Shown here one piece after another: positions 19,962 through 28,270 of a stretch of 64,000 bases of DNA (the stretch's first letter is position 1; each line of letters opens with the position of its first letter). Below the pieces are notes generated by a model, which ran no database searches, was not told where the DNA came from, and saw only the letters and a program-made list of their open reading frames with translations. The translations under genes were made by a program, and so were the position numbers. This DNA comes from Lysobacter enzymogenes (GTDB taxonomy: Bacteria; Pseudomonadota; Gammaproteobacteria; Xanthomonadales; Xanthomonadaceae): positions 434,001 through 498,000 of the forward strand of contig NZ_FNOG01000005.1 in assembly GCF_900106525.1 (NCBI RefSeq), in the 5' to 3' direction.

Positions 19962-20732
19962 ATGGCGACCAGCGTCAAACCGCCGCGCAGTACCTTCGTC
20001 CTCGGCCTGATCGGCGCCGTGTTCCTGGCGATGTTCGCCGGCCTGATCGCGCTCGGCGCCTGGCAGGTGCAGCGCCTGGGCTGGAAACGCGACCTGATCC
20101 AGCGGGTGGAATCGCGCGTGCACGCCGAACCCGGCGCCGCGCCGGGCCCCAGCGACTGGCCCGCGGTGAGCGCAGCGCGCGAGGAATACCGCCACGTGCG
20201 CCTGCGCGGGCGCTACCTGCCCGGCGCCGACACCCGGGTGCAGGCGGTGACCGAACTCGGCCCCGGTTTCTGGCTGCTGAGCCCGCTGCGCAGCGACGCC
20301 GGCTATACCGTGCTGGTCAACCGCGGCTATGTGCCCGACGCGCGCACCGCGCAATCGACGCCGCCGCCGGCGGGCGAAATCGAAGTGACCGGCCTGCTGC
20401 GCCTGAGCGAGCCCGGCGGCGGCTTCCTGCGCCGCAACCAGCCGGCGCAGCAGCGCTGGTTCTCGCGCGACGTCGCCGCGATCGCCGCCGCGCACCGGCT
20501 CGACGGCGCCACCGCGCCGTATTTCGTCGACGCCGAGCGCGCCGCGCCGCTGCCCGGCGACTTGCGCCAGGCCCCGCAATGGCCGGTCGGCGGCCTCACG
20601 GTGATAAAGTTCCCCAACAACCACTTGCAGTACGCGCTGACCTGGTTCGTGCTGGCGCTGATGGTGGCGTGGGCGGGCTGGCGGGTGTGGCGGGAGGAAA
20701 GCCGGCGGCGCGCGGCGCACAAAACGCCTTGA
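19962..20732 (+). CDS. SURF1-family oxidase assembly protein
   Basis: The 256-residue protein has N- and C-terminal membrane helices (about 12-35 and 228-245) around a periplasmic domain, which is the SURF1 layout. Key blocks are LGAWQVQRLGWKRDLI (WQ.RR-like start), VLVNRGYVP and FPNNHLQYALTWFVLALM (NNHL.YA.TWF is the family signature near the end). SURF1 helps haem A insertion or subunit I assembly in haem-copper oxidases. Its place directly behind a quinol oxidase recalls the Surf1q of Paracoccus, which serves a ba3-type quinol oxidase. That hints that the enzyme here may carry haem A rather than haem O. Confidence 0.9.
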   Translation: MATSVKPPRSTFVLGLIGAVFLAMFAGLIALGAWQVQRLGWKRDLIQRVESRVHAEPGAAPGPSDWPAVSAAREEYRHVRLRGRYLPGADTRVQAVTELGPGFWLLSPLRSDAGYTVLVNRGYVPDARTAQSTPPPAGEIEVTGLLRLSEPGGGFLRRNQPAQQRWFSRDVAAIAAAHRLDGATAPYFVDAERAAPLPGDLRQAPQWPVGGLTVIKFPNNHLQYALTWFVLALMVAWAGWRVWREESRRRAAHKTP

Positions 20733-20844
20733 TTCCCGTCGTTCGCAATCCCCGCTTCGCCTCCCCCGCTTCGCGCTTACGCTCCAGATGGCCGCCGTAC
20801 TCCAGCAGTTCCTGTCCCCCTTCCACTCGTTCCTGGCCCTGACC

Positions 20845-22146
20845 ATGCAGCCCGACCAGCCCCTCCCGGCCTCGCGCGACGGCACCGGAGTCAAGAACAT
20901 GCATCAGCTGATCCAGTTGCGCTGGATCGCGGTGATCGGCCAGGTCGCCACCATCGTCTTCGTCCACTACGGCTTCGGCATCGCCCTGCCGCTGATGCCG
21001 ATGGCGATCGTGCTGGCCTGCCTGGCCGCGTTCAATCTGGTCAGCACGCTGCGCTGGCGCAAGCGCGAGGAAGTCACCAACGGCGCGCTGTTCCTGGCCT
21101 TGCTGGTCGACATCCTCACCCTGACCGCGCAGCTCTACCTCAGCGGCGGCGCGGCCAATCCGTTCGTATTCCTGTACCTGCTGCAGGTGGCGCTGGCCTG
21201 CGTGCTGCTGCGCACCTGGGCCAGCTGCGCGGTGGTGGTGGTGACCACCGCCTGCTTCATCGCCCTGACCGCGTTCGCCGGGCCCGTGGTGATTCCGGCC
21301 GACCCGACCCGCGGCCTGCGCGATCCCTACGTGCAGGGCCTGCTGCTGTGCTTCGCGCTCAACGCGACCTTGCTGGTGGTGTTCATCACCCGCATCGGCC
21401 GCAACCTGCGCGCGCGCGACCAGCGCCTGGCCGACCTGCGCCAGCGCGCCGCCGAGGAAGAACACATCGTGCGCATGGGCCTGCTCGCCTCCGGCGCTGC
21501 GCACGAGCTGGGCACGCCGCTGGCGACGCTGTCGGTGATCCTCGGCGACTGGCGGCGGATGCCGCCGTTCACCCAGCAGCCCGAGCTGCTGCAGGAACTC
21601 GACGAAATGCAGACCCAGCTGACCCGCTGCAAGAGCATCGTCACCGGCATCCTGCTCTCGGCCGGCGAAGCGCGCGGCGAAGCGCCGGCCATCACCACGG
21701 TGACGGCGTTCCTCGACGACTTGGTCGGCGAGTGGCGCACCACCCGCCCGGTGCGCGGATTCGACTACGAAAACGGCTTCGGCGAGGATGAGCCGATCAT
21801 TTCCGACTCCGGCCTCAAGCAGATGATCTGCAACGTGCTCGACAACGCGCTGGAAGCCTCGCCCGGCTGGGTCGGGCTGGAATCCTGGCGCGACGAAGAC
21901 CGGCTGGTGCTGCGCGTCAGCGACGCCGGCCCCGGCTTCGCCCCGGCGATGCTGTCGCATTTCGGCAAGCCCTATCAGTCCAGCAAGGGCCGTCCGGGCG
22001 GCGGACTGGGCCTGTTCCTCGCCCTCAACGTGGCGCGCCAGCTCGGCGGCAGCATGGTCGCGCGCAACCGCGAACCCAGCGGCGCGGTGGTGACCATGAG
22101 CCTGCCGCTGGCCGCGCTGACGCCGCCGGAGACCTCGGATGAGTGA
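20845..22146 (+). CDS. regB: Redox-sensing histidine kinase, RegB/PrrB family
   Basis: The 433-residue kinase has six N-terminal membrane helices (about 25-185). The heptad GGAANPF (101-107) is the conserved quinone-sensing loop of RegB kinases (GGxxNPF). The dimerisation box ASGAAHELGTPLATLS carries the phospho-accepting H220. A cysteine in LTRCKSI (C262) lies about 42 residues later, close to the redox-active Cys265 of RegB. The ATPase domain follows (CNVLDNALEAS, DAGPGF, GGGLGLFLA). Upstream in-frame ATG at 20788 and downstream ATG at 20899 (with a ggag site) are alternative starts. The gene overlaps regA by 8 bases. It likely senses the ubiquinone pool and controls respiration genes. Confidence 0.92.
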   Translation: MQPDQPLPASRDGTGVKNMHQLIQLRWIAVIGQVATIVFVHYGFGIALPLMPMAIVLACLAAFNLVSTLRWRKREEVTNGALFLALLVDILTLTAQLYLSGGAANPFVFLYLLQVALACVLLRTWASCAVVVVTTACFIALTAFAGPVVIPADPTRGLRDPYVQGLLLCFALNATLLVVFITRIGRNLRARDQRLADLRQRAAEEEHIVRMGLLASGAAHELGTPLATLSVILGDWRRMPPFTQQPELLQELDEMQTQLTRCKSIVTGILLSAGEARGEAPAITTVTAFLDDLVGEWRTTRPVRGFDYENGFGEDEPIISDSGLKQMICNVLDNALEASPGWVGLESWRDEDRLVLRVSDAGPGFAPAMLSHFGKPYQSSKGRPGGGLGLFLALNVARQLGGSMVARNREPSGAVVTMSLPLAALTPPETSDE

Positions 22147-22714
22147 CGACTTGCCGCTGCCGCACGACGACGAAGACGACGACGAGCCGCGCCGGCTGCT
22201 GATCGTCGAGGACGACGCCGCCTTCGCGCGCACGCTCAGCCGTTCGTTCGAGCGCCGCGGCTACCTCGTCCACCACGCCAGCAACCTGGCCGAAGTCGAG
22301 GCGCTGCTCGTGCAGCACACGCCCGGCTACGCCGTGGTCGACCTCAAGCTCGCCGGCGGCGACTCGGGCCTGGCCTGCGTGCAGGCGCTGCACGCCCACG
22401 ACGAAGACATGCTGATCGTGGTGCTGACCGGCTACGCCAGCATCGCCACCGCGGTCGAAGCGATCAAGCTCGGCGCCCTGCACTACCTCGCCAAGCCGTC
22501 CAACACCGACGACATCGAAGCCGCGTTCGGCCGCGCCGAAGGCGACGTCACCGTCGAGCTGACCGAACGCCAGACCTCGATCAAGACGCTGGAGTGGGAG
22601 CGCATCCACGAGATGCTCGCCGCCACCGACTTCAACATCTCCGAGACCGCGCGGCGGCTGGGCATGCATCGCCGGACGCTGGCGCGCAAGTTGGGCAAGC
22701 ATCGGATCAAGTGA
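22139..22714 (+). CDS. regA: Response regulator, RegA/PrrA/ActR family
   Basis: The 191-residue two-domain regulator has a receiver with acidic pocket (VEDDAAF), phospho-acceptor D68 in VVDLKLAGGDSG and K119 in LAKPS. A short proline-free linker leads to a Fis-type helix-turn-helix (DFNISETARRLGMHRRTLAR, 164-183), which is nearly the RegA family consensus. It pairs with the RegB-like kinase by gene overlap. It is preceded by an unusual acidic head (DDLPLPHDDEDDDE). RegA proteins control oxidases, electron transport and other redox-linked genes, and the adjacent oxidase operon is the natural target. Confidence 0.93.
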   Translation: MSDDLPLPHDDEDDDEPRRLLIVEDDAAFARTLSRSFERRGYLVHHASNLAEVEALLVQHTPGYAVVDLKLAGGDSGLACVQALHAHDEDMLIVVLTGYASIATAVEAIKLGALHYLAKPSNTDDIEAAFGRAEGDVTVELTERQTSIKTLEWERIHEMLAATDFNISETARRLGMHRRTLARKLGKHRIK

Positions 22715-22734
22715 GCACGCGAATCGGATGCGAG

Positions 22735-23012
22735 GCTTCACGCTGAAGTCTTGGGATCCCCGCTTTCGCGGGGATGACGATCTGGAAGAAACGCGACGAA
22801 ACCCACCTACCGTCATTCCCGCGAAGGCGGGAATCCAGGGCTTTATCGAAGCATGACTCTGAAGTCTCTGGATCCCCGCCTTCGCGGGGATGACGGCCTG
22901 GAAGAGGCGCGACGAAACCCACCTACCGTCATTCCCGCGAAGGCGGGCTTCGCTTTACTTCGGCGAAGCCGAACATCCAGGGCTTCATACGGGCATCACT
23001 CTGAAGCCTCTG
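22735..23012. repeat. Dispersed repeat, family A (array of copies)
   Basis: Five or so palindromic arms (ggatccccgcnttcgcgggg and its complement cgtcattcccgcgaaggcgg) follow the regA stop in alternating orientation. The phrase gaaacccacctaccgtcatt recurs at about 22798 and 22914, so the unit also includes flanking DNA. The remainder of the gap to 23180 shows no gene. Confidence 0.85.
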
Positions 23013-23179
23013 CCCCCGTCGCGAGGATCACCGCCGGACATCCGCGCGTCATGTGACCCGCATCGCCCCTCCCGCGCTGAATACGATTGCAGACCGTCAT
23101 GCTGCAATGCGACCGCCTTCTAAAGTCGTAGCGTACGCCCGCGACCGTCGCGGCGCGTCGACCAGGGAGAGCGGCGACG

Positions 23180-25516
23180 ATGGGCGAACAAGGATTTGCG
23201 AACCGACGATCGATCCGCGCTCAACTGCGCGCGCTCGCCCTGGCCGCGCTGGCCTGCGCGCTGAGCCCGGCGCACGCCGCCATCGACTCGCAACAGCTCG
23301 GCGCGCGTTACGACGCGACCCAGGCCAACCTTGCCTTCCGCGTCTATTCCTCGCGCGCGACCCGCATCGAAGTGTTCCTGTACAAGAACCCGACCGGTTC
23401 GCAGGAAGTCGCGCGGCTGGCGCTGAGCAAGGATCCGGCGACGCAAATCTGGTCGCTGTCGCTGCCGACCAGCACGATCAAGACCACCTACGGCATCACC
23501 GGCGCGGTCTACTACGGCTATCGCGCCTGGGGTCCGAACTGGACGTACGACCCGGCCTGGAGCAAAGGCAGCGCCACCGGCTTCGTCAGCGACGTCGACA
23601 ACGCCGGCAACCGCTTCAATCCCAACAAGCTGCTGATCGACCCCTACGCGCGCGAGATCAGCCAGGATCCCAACACCGCCGCCTGCCCCGACGGCACGAT
23701 CTACGCCAGCGGCGCCGCCCATCGCAATAAGGACAGCGGCCTGTGCGCGAGCAAGAGCATCGCGCTGGCGGCCGATGCCACCTCTATCGGCAGCAAGCCG
23801 ACGCGCGCGCTCAAGGACGAGGTGATCTATGAGGTCCACGTACGCGGCCTGACCCGCAGCGACGACAGCGTGCCCGCGGCCGAGCGCGGCACCTACAAGG
23901 GCGCCGCGCGCAAGGCCGCGGCGCTGGCCGCGCTGGGCGTCACCGCGGTCGAGTTCCTGCCGGTGCAGGAGGCGCAGAACGACCAGAACGACGTCGACCC
24001 GAATTCGACCGTGGGCGACAACTACTGGGGCTACATGACCCTCAACTACTTCGCCCCGGACCGCCGCTACGCCTTCGATAAAACCCCCGGCGGGCCGACC
24101 CGCGAATGGAAGGCGATGGTCAAGGCCTTCCACGACGCCGGCATCAAGGTCTATATCGACGTGGTCTACAACCACACCGGCGAAGGCGGCCCCTGGGGCG
24201 GCAGCGACGGGCTCAGCGTCTACAACCTGCTGTCGTTCCGCGGCCTCGACAACCCGGCCTATTACTCGCTGACCAGCGACTACAAATACCCGTGGGACAA
24301 CACCGGCGTCGGCGGCAACTACAACACCCGCCATCCGATCGCGCAGAACCTGATCGTCGATTCGCTGGCCTACTGGCGCGACGCGCTCGGCGTCGACGGC
24401 TTCCGTTTCGATCTGGCCTCGGTGCTCGGCAACAGCTGCCAGCACGGCTGCTTCAACTTCGACAAGAACGACAGCGGCAATGCGCTCAACCGCATCGTCG
24501 CCGAACTGCCGCCGCGTCCGGCCGCGGGCGGCGCCGGCGCGGACCTGATCGCCGAGCCCTGGGCGATCGGCGGCAATTCCTATCAGGTCGGCGGCTTCCC
24601 CGCCGGCTGGGCCGAATGGAACGGGCTCTATCGCGACGCGCTGCGCAAGAAGCAGAACAAGCTCGGCATGGAGACGGTGACGCCCGGCACCCTGGCCAGC
24701 CGCTTCGCCGGCTCCAGCGACCTGTACGGCGACGACGGCCGCAAGCCCTGGCATTCGATCAACTTCGTCGTCGCCCACGACGGCTTCACCCTCAACGACC
24801 TGTATGCCTACAACGACAAGCAGAACAGCCAGCCGTGGCCCTACGGCCCGTCCGACGGCGGCGAAGACCACAATCTGAGCTGGGACCAGGGCGGCATCGT
24901 CGCCGACCAGCGCAAGGCCGCGCGCACCGGGCTGGCCCTGCTGATGCTCAGCGCCGGCGTGCCGATGATCACCGGCGGCGACGAAGCGCTGCGCACCCAG
25001 TTCGGCAACAACAACACCTACAACCTGGATTCGGCGGCCAACTGGCTGTACTGGACCCGCAGCGCGGTCGAGGCCGACCACGAAACCTTCACCAAGCGCT
25101 TGATCGCGTTCCGCAAGGCGCACCCGGCGCTGCGCCCGGCCGGGTTCTATTCCGGCAGCGACGGCAACGGCAACGTGATGGAGCAATTGCGCTGGTTCAA
25201 GCCCGACGGCGCCCAGGCCGACAGCGCCTACTTCAACGGCGCCGACAACCACGCCCTGGCCTGGCGCATCGACGGCAGCGAATTCGGCGACAGCGCCAGC
25301 GCGATCTACGTCGCCTACAACGGCTGGTCGGGCCCGGTGAACTTCGTGCTGCCGTGGCCGGGCACCGGCAAGCAGTGGTACCGCGTGGCCGACACCGCGA
25401 CCTGGAACGAAGGCCCCAACGCCTTCGCTGCGCCCGGCAGCGAGACCCTGATCGGCGACGAAAACACCACCTACGGCGCGCAAGCCCGCTCGCTGTTCCT
25501 GCTGATCGCCAAATGA
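23180..25516 (+). CDS. Secreted isoamylase (glycogen/amylopectin debranching enzyme)
   Basis: The 778-residue protein resembles the extracellular isoamylase of Pseudomonas amyloderamosa along its whole length, including the signal peptide (cut near AHAA/IDS, residue 33-34). It hydrolyses alpha-1,6 branch points. An N-terminal carbohydrate-module-like domain (YYGYRAWGPNW, RFNPNKLLIDPYA) precedes the GH13 barrel: DVVYNHT, nucleophile D411 in GFRFDLAS, acid E459 in IAEPWAIGG and D534 in VAHDGFTLND. A strong ribosome site (ggga at about 23165) lies before the ATG. No maltodextrin uptake or other amylase gene is adjacent, so it looks like a stand-alone exoenzyme. It differs from intracellular GlgX by its signal peptide. 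Confidence 0.92.
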   Translation: MGEQGFANRRSIRAQLRALALAALACALSPAHAAIDSQQLGARYDATQANLAFRVYSSRATRIEVFLYKNPTGSQEVARLALSKDPATQIWSLSLPTSTIKTTYGITGAVYYGYRAWGPNWTYDPAWSKGSATGFVSDVDNAGNRFNPNKLLIDPYAREISQDPNTAACPDGTIYASGAAHRNKDSGLCASKSIALAADATSIGSKPTRALKDEVIYEVHVRGLTRSDDSVPAAERGTYKGAARKAAALAALGVTAVEFLPVQEAQNDQNDVDPNSTVGDNYWGYMTLNYFAPDRRYAFDKTPGGPTREWKAMVKAFHDAGIKVYIDVVYNHTGEGGPWGGSDGLSVYNLLSFRGLDNPAYYSLTSDYKYPWDNTGVGGNYNTRHPIAQNLIVDSLAYWRDALGVDGFRFDLASVLGNSCQHGCFNFDKNDSGNALNRIVAELPPRPAAGGAGADLIAEPWAIGGNSYQVGGFPAGWAEWNGLYRDALRKKQNKLGMETVTPGTLASRFAGSSDLYGDDGRKPWHSINFVVAHDGFTLNDLYAYNDKQNSQPWPYGPSDGGEDHNLSWDQGGIVADQRKAARTGLALLMLSAGVPMITGGDEALRTQFGNNNTYNLDSAANWLYWTRSAVEADHETFTKRLIAFRKAHPALRPAGFYSGSDGNGNVMEQLRWFKPDGAQADSAYFNGADNHALAWRIDGSEFGDSASAIYVAYNGWSGPVNFVLPWPGTGKQWYRVADTATWNEGPNAFAAPGSETLIGDENTTYGAQARSLFLLIAK

Positions 25517-25562
25517 CCCAACGCGCCGCTCCCGCCACCGCTTCGCCGTAACGGCAAGCCCC

Positions 25563-25761
25563 CTGTAGGAGCGGCGCGAGCCGCGACCGCGACAACGCAA
25601 CTGCGGCGAAACTTCCGTCGCAAGCGAAGTGCCACAACCGCTTCGCCACAGCGACAAGCCCCCTGTAGGAGCGGCGCAAGCCGCGACCGCGACAACGCAA
25701 CTGCGGCGACACTTCCGTCGCAAGCGCTGTGTCGCGGTCGCGGCTTGCGCCGCTCCTACAG
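25563..25761. repeat. Dispersed repeat, family B (two and a half copies)
   Basis: Arms of the type ctgtaggagcggcgcgagcc start at 25563 and 25673 (spacing 110), and a complementary arm ends at 25761. They lie between the isoamylase stop and the convergent AraC gene. The arms can fold as hairpins and may act as a terminator for both genes. Confidence 0.85.
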
Positions 25762-25807
25762 GGGCTTCGGCCGGTTTCGTCGGGCGGCACGCGGCGTCTG
25801 TCCATCG

Positions 25808-26758
25808 CTACGCCGCGCCCTCGACGCGCTCGCTCGCCTGCGCCCGATACTGGCTCGGCGACACGCCGAACTCGCGCCGGAAGCTGCGCGCCAGCGCCGC
25901 CTCCGACGCATAGCCCACGCGCTCGGCGACCTGCGCCACCAACAGCTCGGTGCGCGCCAGCAGATCCGCCGCCAACTGCATGCGCCAACGTCCCAGATAG
26001 CGCATCGGCGGCTCGCCGACCGCGCGGGCGAAACGCTGGCCGAGGCTGGAACGCGATTGGTGCAGCCGCGCCGCCAGCGTCTGCACGCTCCAGGCCCGCG
26101 CCGGCTCGGCGTGCAGCAGGGCCAGGGCGCGGCCGACCAAGGGGTCGCGCAGCGCGGTCAGCCAGCCGCTCTGGCGCGGCGGCGCCGACGCCAGCCAATG
26201 CCGCACCGACCAGATGAACACCATGTCGATCAGTCGCGCCAGCATGATCCGGCTGCCGATGCTCGGCTCGCGCGTTTCCTTGCGCATCGCCTCGAAGGTC
26301 ATCGCCAGCCATTGCGCCGCTTCGCTCGCGCCGGATTCGTCGCAAGCGGCGGTGCGCGCGTGCAGCACTTCCGGCAAGGCCCGCATCAGCGCCGCGCCGC
26401 TCATCGCCTCGAAACCGAACGCGCCGCTGGTGAGTTCAGGCGCGCGGCCGCGCGCCGCGGCCTCGATCCGGTGCGCGTTGCCGTGCGGCAGGATCAGCAA
26501 CTCGCCGGGCTGCACACGCAAGCGGGTCGCCCGCGCGCGCGGGCCGGACGCCGATTCGATCGCGAACTCGCACGCCGCGCCGCGCACGAAATGGAACATC
26601 GCGCGGCCGTCGGCGTAGCGCTGCGGCGTGCCGGCGCGCAGCGGCCCTTCGCGCAGCAGTTCGCCGTGCACGCGCGCCAGCCGGAACGCATCGAAGAACA
26701 CCTCGTCCTGCAGCGAGGCGAAGGCGGCGGCGGTACGTGCGCTGTGGCGTCTGGGCAT
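25808..26758 (-). CDS. AraC-family regulator with cupin-type sensor domain
   Basis: The 316-residue protein has an N-terminal cupin-like domain (about 25-190; FDAFRLARVHGELL, QPGELLILPHGNAHRI), as in the AraC_binding/cupin_6 group. The C-terminal pair of helix-turn-helices lies at about 215-310 (WSVQTLAARLHQSRSSLGQR, VAQVAERVGYASEAALARSF, then FGVSPSQYR). It is divergent from the alpha/beta hydrolase gene with a 331-base gap that has TGAAA-type direct repeats (see 26883-26967), so it most likely controls that hydrolase and itself. The ligand is unknown. Confidence 0.85.
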   Translation of the reverse strand: MPRRHSARTAAAFASLQDEVFFDAFRLARVHGELLREGPLRAGTPQRYADGRAMFHFVRGAACEFAIESASGPRARATRLRVQPGELLILPHGNAHRIEAAARGRAPELTSGAFGFEAMSGAALMRALPEVLHARTAACDESGASEAAQWLAMTFEAMRKETREPSIGSRIMLARLIDMVFIWSVRHWLASAPPRQSGWLTALRDPLVGRALALLHAEPARAWSVQTLAARLHQSRSSLGQRFARAVGEPPMRYLGRWRMQLAADLLARTELLVAQVAERVGYASEAALARSFRREFGVSPSQYRAQASERVEGAA

Positions 26759-26882
26759 TGGATTGCGGCGTCCGGGCAGGGTCGGGGGCGAAGGCGGAGC
26801 CTAAGGTAGCGATGCGTCCGGTTCGCGGCCGCGGCGGAAAATCGGTCGAGCCGGACGAGCCGGCACCAGCGCCATTTTCCGG

Positions 26883-26967
26883 ACATGAAAAACCCAAGAC
26901 AAGCATCTTTCACAGTCATGAAAGACGCCCAAAAATAATTCACGCCGCGTAGTTTCTGCATATGAAA
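26883..26967. promoter_or_regulatory. Candidate AraC-type operator: three TGAAA repeats with a dyad
   Basis: In the 331-base divergent gap, the motif catgaaa/tatgaaag occurs in the same orientation at 26884-26890, 26917-26924 and 26961-26968. It also forms a dyad CTTTCA (26907-26912), six bases, TGAAAG (26919-26924). The segment is AT-richer than its surroundings. Direct repeats are what AraC proteins usually bind. Binding by the neighbouring regulator is inference. I see no gene elsewhere in this gap. Confidence 0.45.
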
Positions 26968-27089
26968 GTCTCGGCGTCTCGCAGGGATCCGGGCCCGGCC
27001 CGGCGCGACAGGCCGACGCCAACCGGCCGCCGCGCGCGTGCTTGCGTTGGCGCATCCCTCCGACCTCCACCTGACATGGAATCACGATC

Positions 27090-27782
27090 ATGAGCGGCAA
27101 ACCCACCATCGTTCTCGTACACGGCTTCTGGGGCGGCGCGGCGCATTGGGCCAAGACCATCGTCGAGCTTTCGCGCAAGGGCTACACCGATATCCGGGCG
27201 GTGGAAGTGCCGCTGACCTCGCTGGCCGACGACGCCGCGCGCACCCGCAAGATGATCGAACAGGCGCCCGGTCCGGTGCTGTTGGTCGGTCATTCCTACG
27301 GCGGCGCGGTGATCACCGAAGCCGGCAATCACGACAAGGTCGCCGGCCTGGTCTACATCGCCGCGTTCGCGCCCGACCGCGGCGAAAGCCCGGGCGGCAT
27401 CACCCAGGAGCACGTGCCCGAAGCCGCACCGAACCTGGCCCCCGACAGCGACGGCTACCTGTGGCTGAAGGCCGACAAGTTCCACGAAAGCTTCTGCCAG
27501 GACCTCAGCGCCGACGAAGGCCTGGTGATGGCGGTGACGCAGAAGGCGCCGCTGGCGAGCACCTTCGGCGACGCGATCTCGCAGCCGGCGTGGAAGTCCA
27601 AGCCGACCTGGTATCAGATCTCGGCCCACGACCGCATGATCCATCCGGAGAATCAGAAGCGCATGTCGGCGCGGATGAATCCGAAGAAGACCATCACCCT
27701 GGACGCCAGCCACGCCTCGCTGGCCTCGCAGCCGGCGCAGATCGCTGCGCTGATCGACGAAGCCGCGCGCGCGGTCGGCTGA
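27090..27782 (+). CDS. Alpha/beta hydrolase (esterase/hydroxynitrile-lyase-like group)
   Basis: The 230-residue single-domain hydrolase has the oxyanion motif LVHGFWGGAAHW (residues 9-20), nucleophile elbow GHSYGG (Ser about 70) and a late catalytic His in DASHASLASQP. The Asp is probably in the SAHDRMIHPE segment. It has no signal peptide, so it should be cytoplasmic. The family (often labelled alpha/beta hydrolase, near the EstC/methylesterase group) has broad substrates, so no reaction can be assigned. Divergent from an AraC regulator that probably controls it. Family B repeats follow. Confidence 0.85.
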   Translation: MSGKPTIVLVHGFWGGAAHWAKTIVELSRKGYTDIRAVEVPLTSLADDAARTRKMIEQAPGPVLLVGHSYGGAVITEAGNHDKVAGLVYIAAFAPDRGESPGGITQEHVPEAAPNLAPDSDGYLWLKADKFHESFCQDLSADEGLVMAVTQKAPLASTFGDAISQPAWKSKPTWYQISAHDRMIHPENQKRMSARMNPKKTITLDASHASLASQPAQIAALIDEAARAVG

Positions 27783-27789
27783 GGCCGTA

Positions 27790-28232
27790 GCGCGGCCCGC
27801 TCCTACAGCCGCTTCGCTGTAACGGCATAGCCCTGTAGGAGCGGCGCGAGCCGCGACTGCGACAACGCAGCTACGGCGAAACTTTCGCCGAAAGCGAAGT
27901 GCCGCGGTCGCGACTTGCGTCGCTCCTACAGTCGCTTCGTTGCGAAAACGCAAGCCCTGCAAGAGCGACGCGAGCCGCGACTGCGACAACACAACTACGG
28001 CGAAACTCGCGCCGCAAGCGCAGTGCCGCGGTCGCGACTTGCGTCGCTCCTACAGTCGCTTCGTTGCGACAACGCAAGCCCTGTAGGAGCGGCGCGAGCC
28101 GCGACTGCGATAACACAGCTACGGCGAAACTTTCGCCGCAAGCGCAGTGCCGCGGTCGCGACTTGCGTCGCTCCTACAGTCGCTTCGTTGCGACAACGCA
28201 AGCCCTGTAGGAGCGACGCGAGTCGCGACCGC
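27790..28232. repeat. Dispersed repeat, family B, array with 124-base period
   Basis: Arms ctg(t/c)(a)(g/a)gagcgncgcgag start at 27833, 27957, 28081 and 28205, exactly 124 bases apart. Each is followed by a complementary arm ending in cgctcctacag. A half-element precedes the array at about 27795. It lies between the hydrolase and the convergent AraC gene. The same period appears at 31117-31711 and 50526-50803. Confidence 0.9.
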
Positions 28233-28270
28233 GCCGACGCAACTGCGACGGAACCTCCAACGCCACGCGC

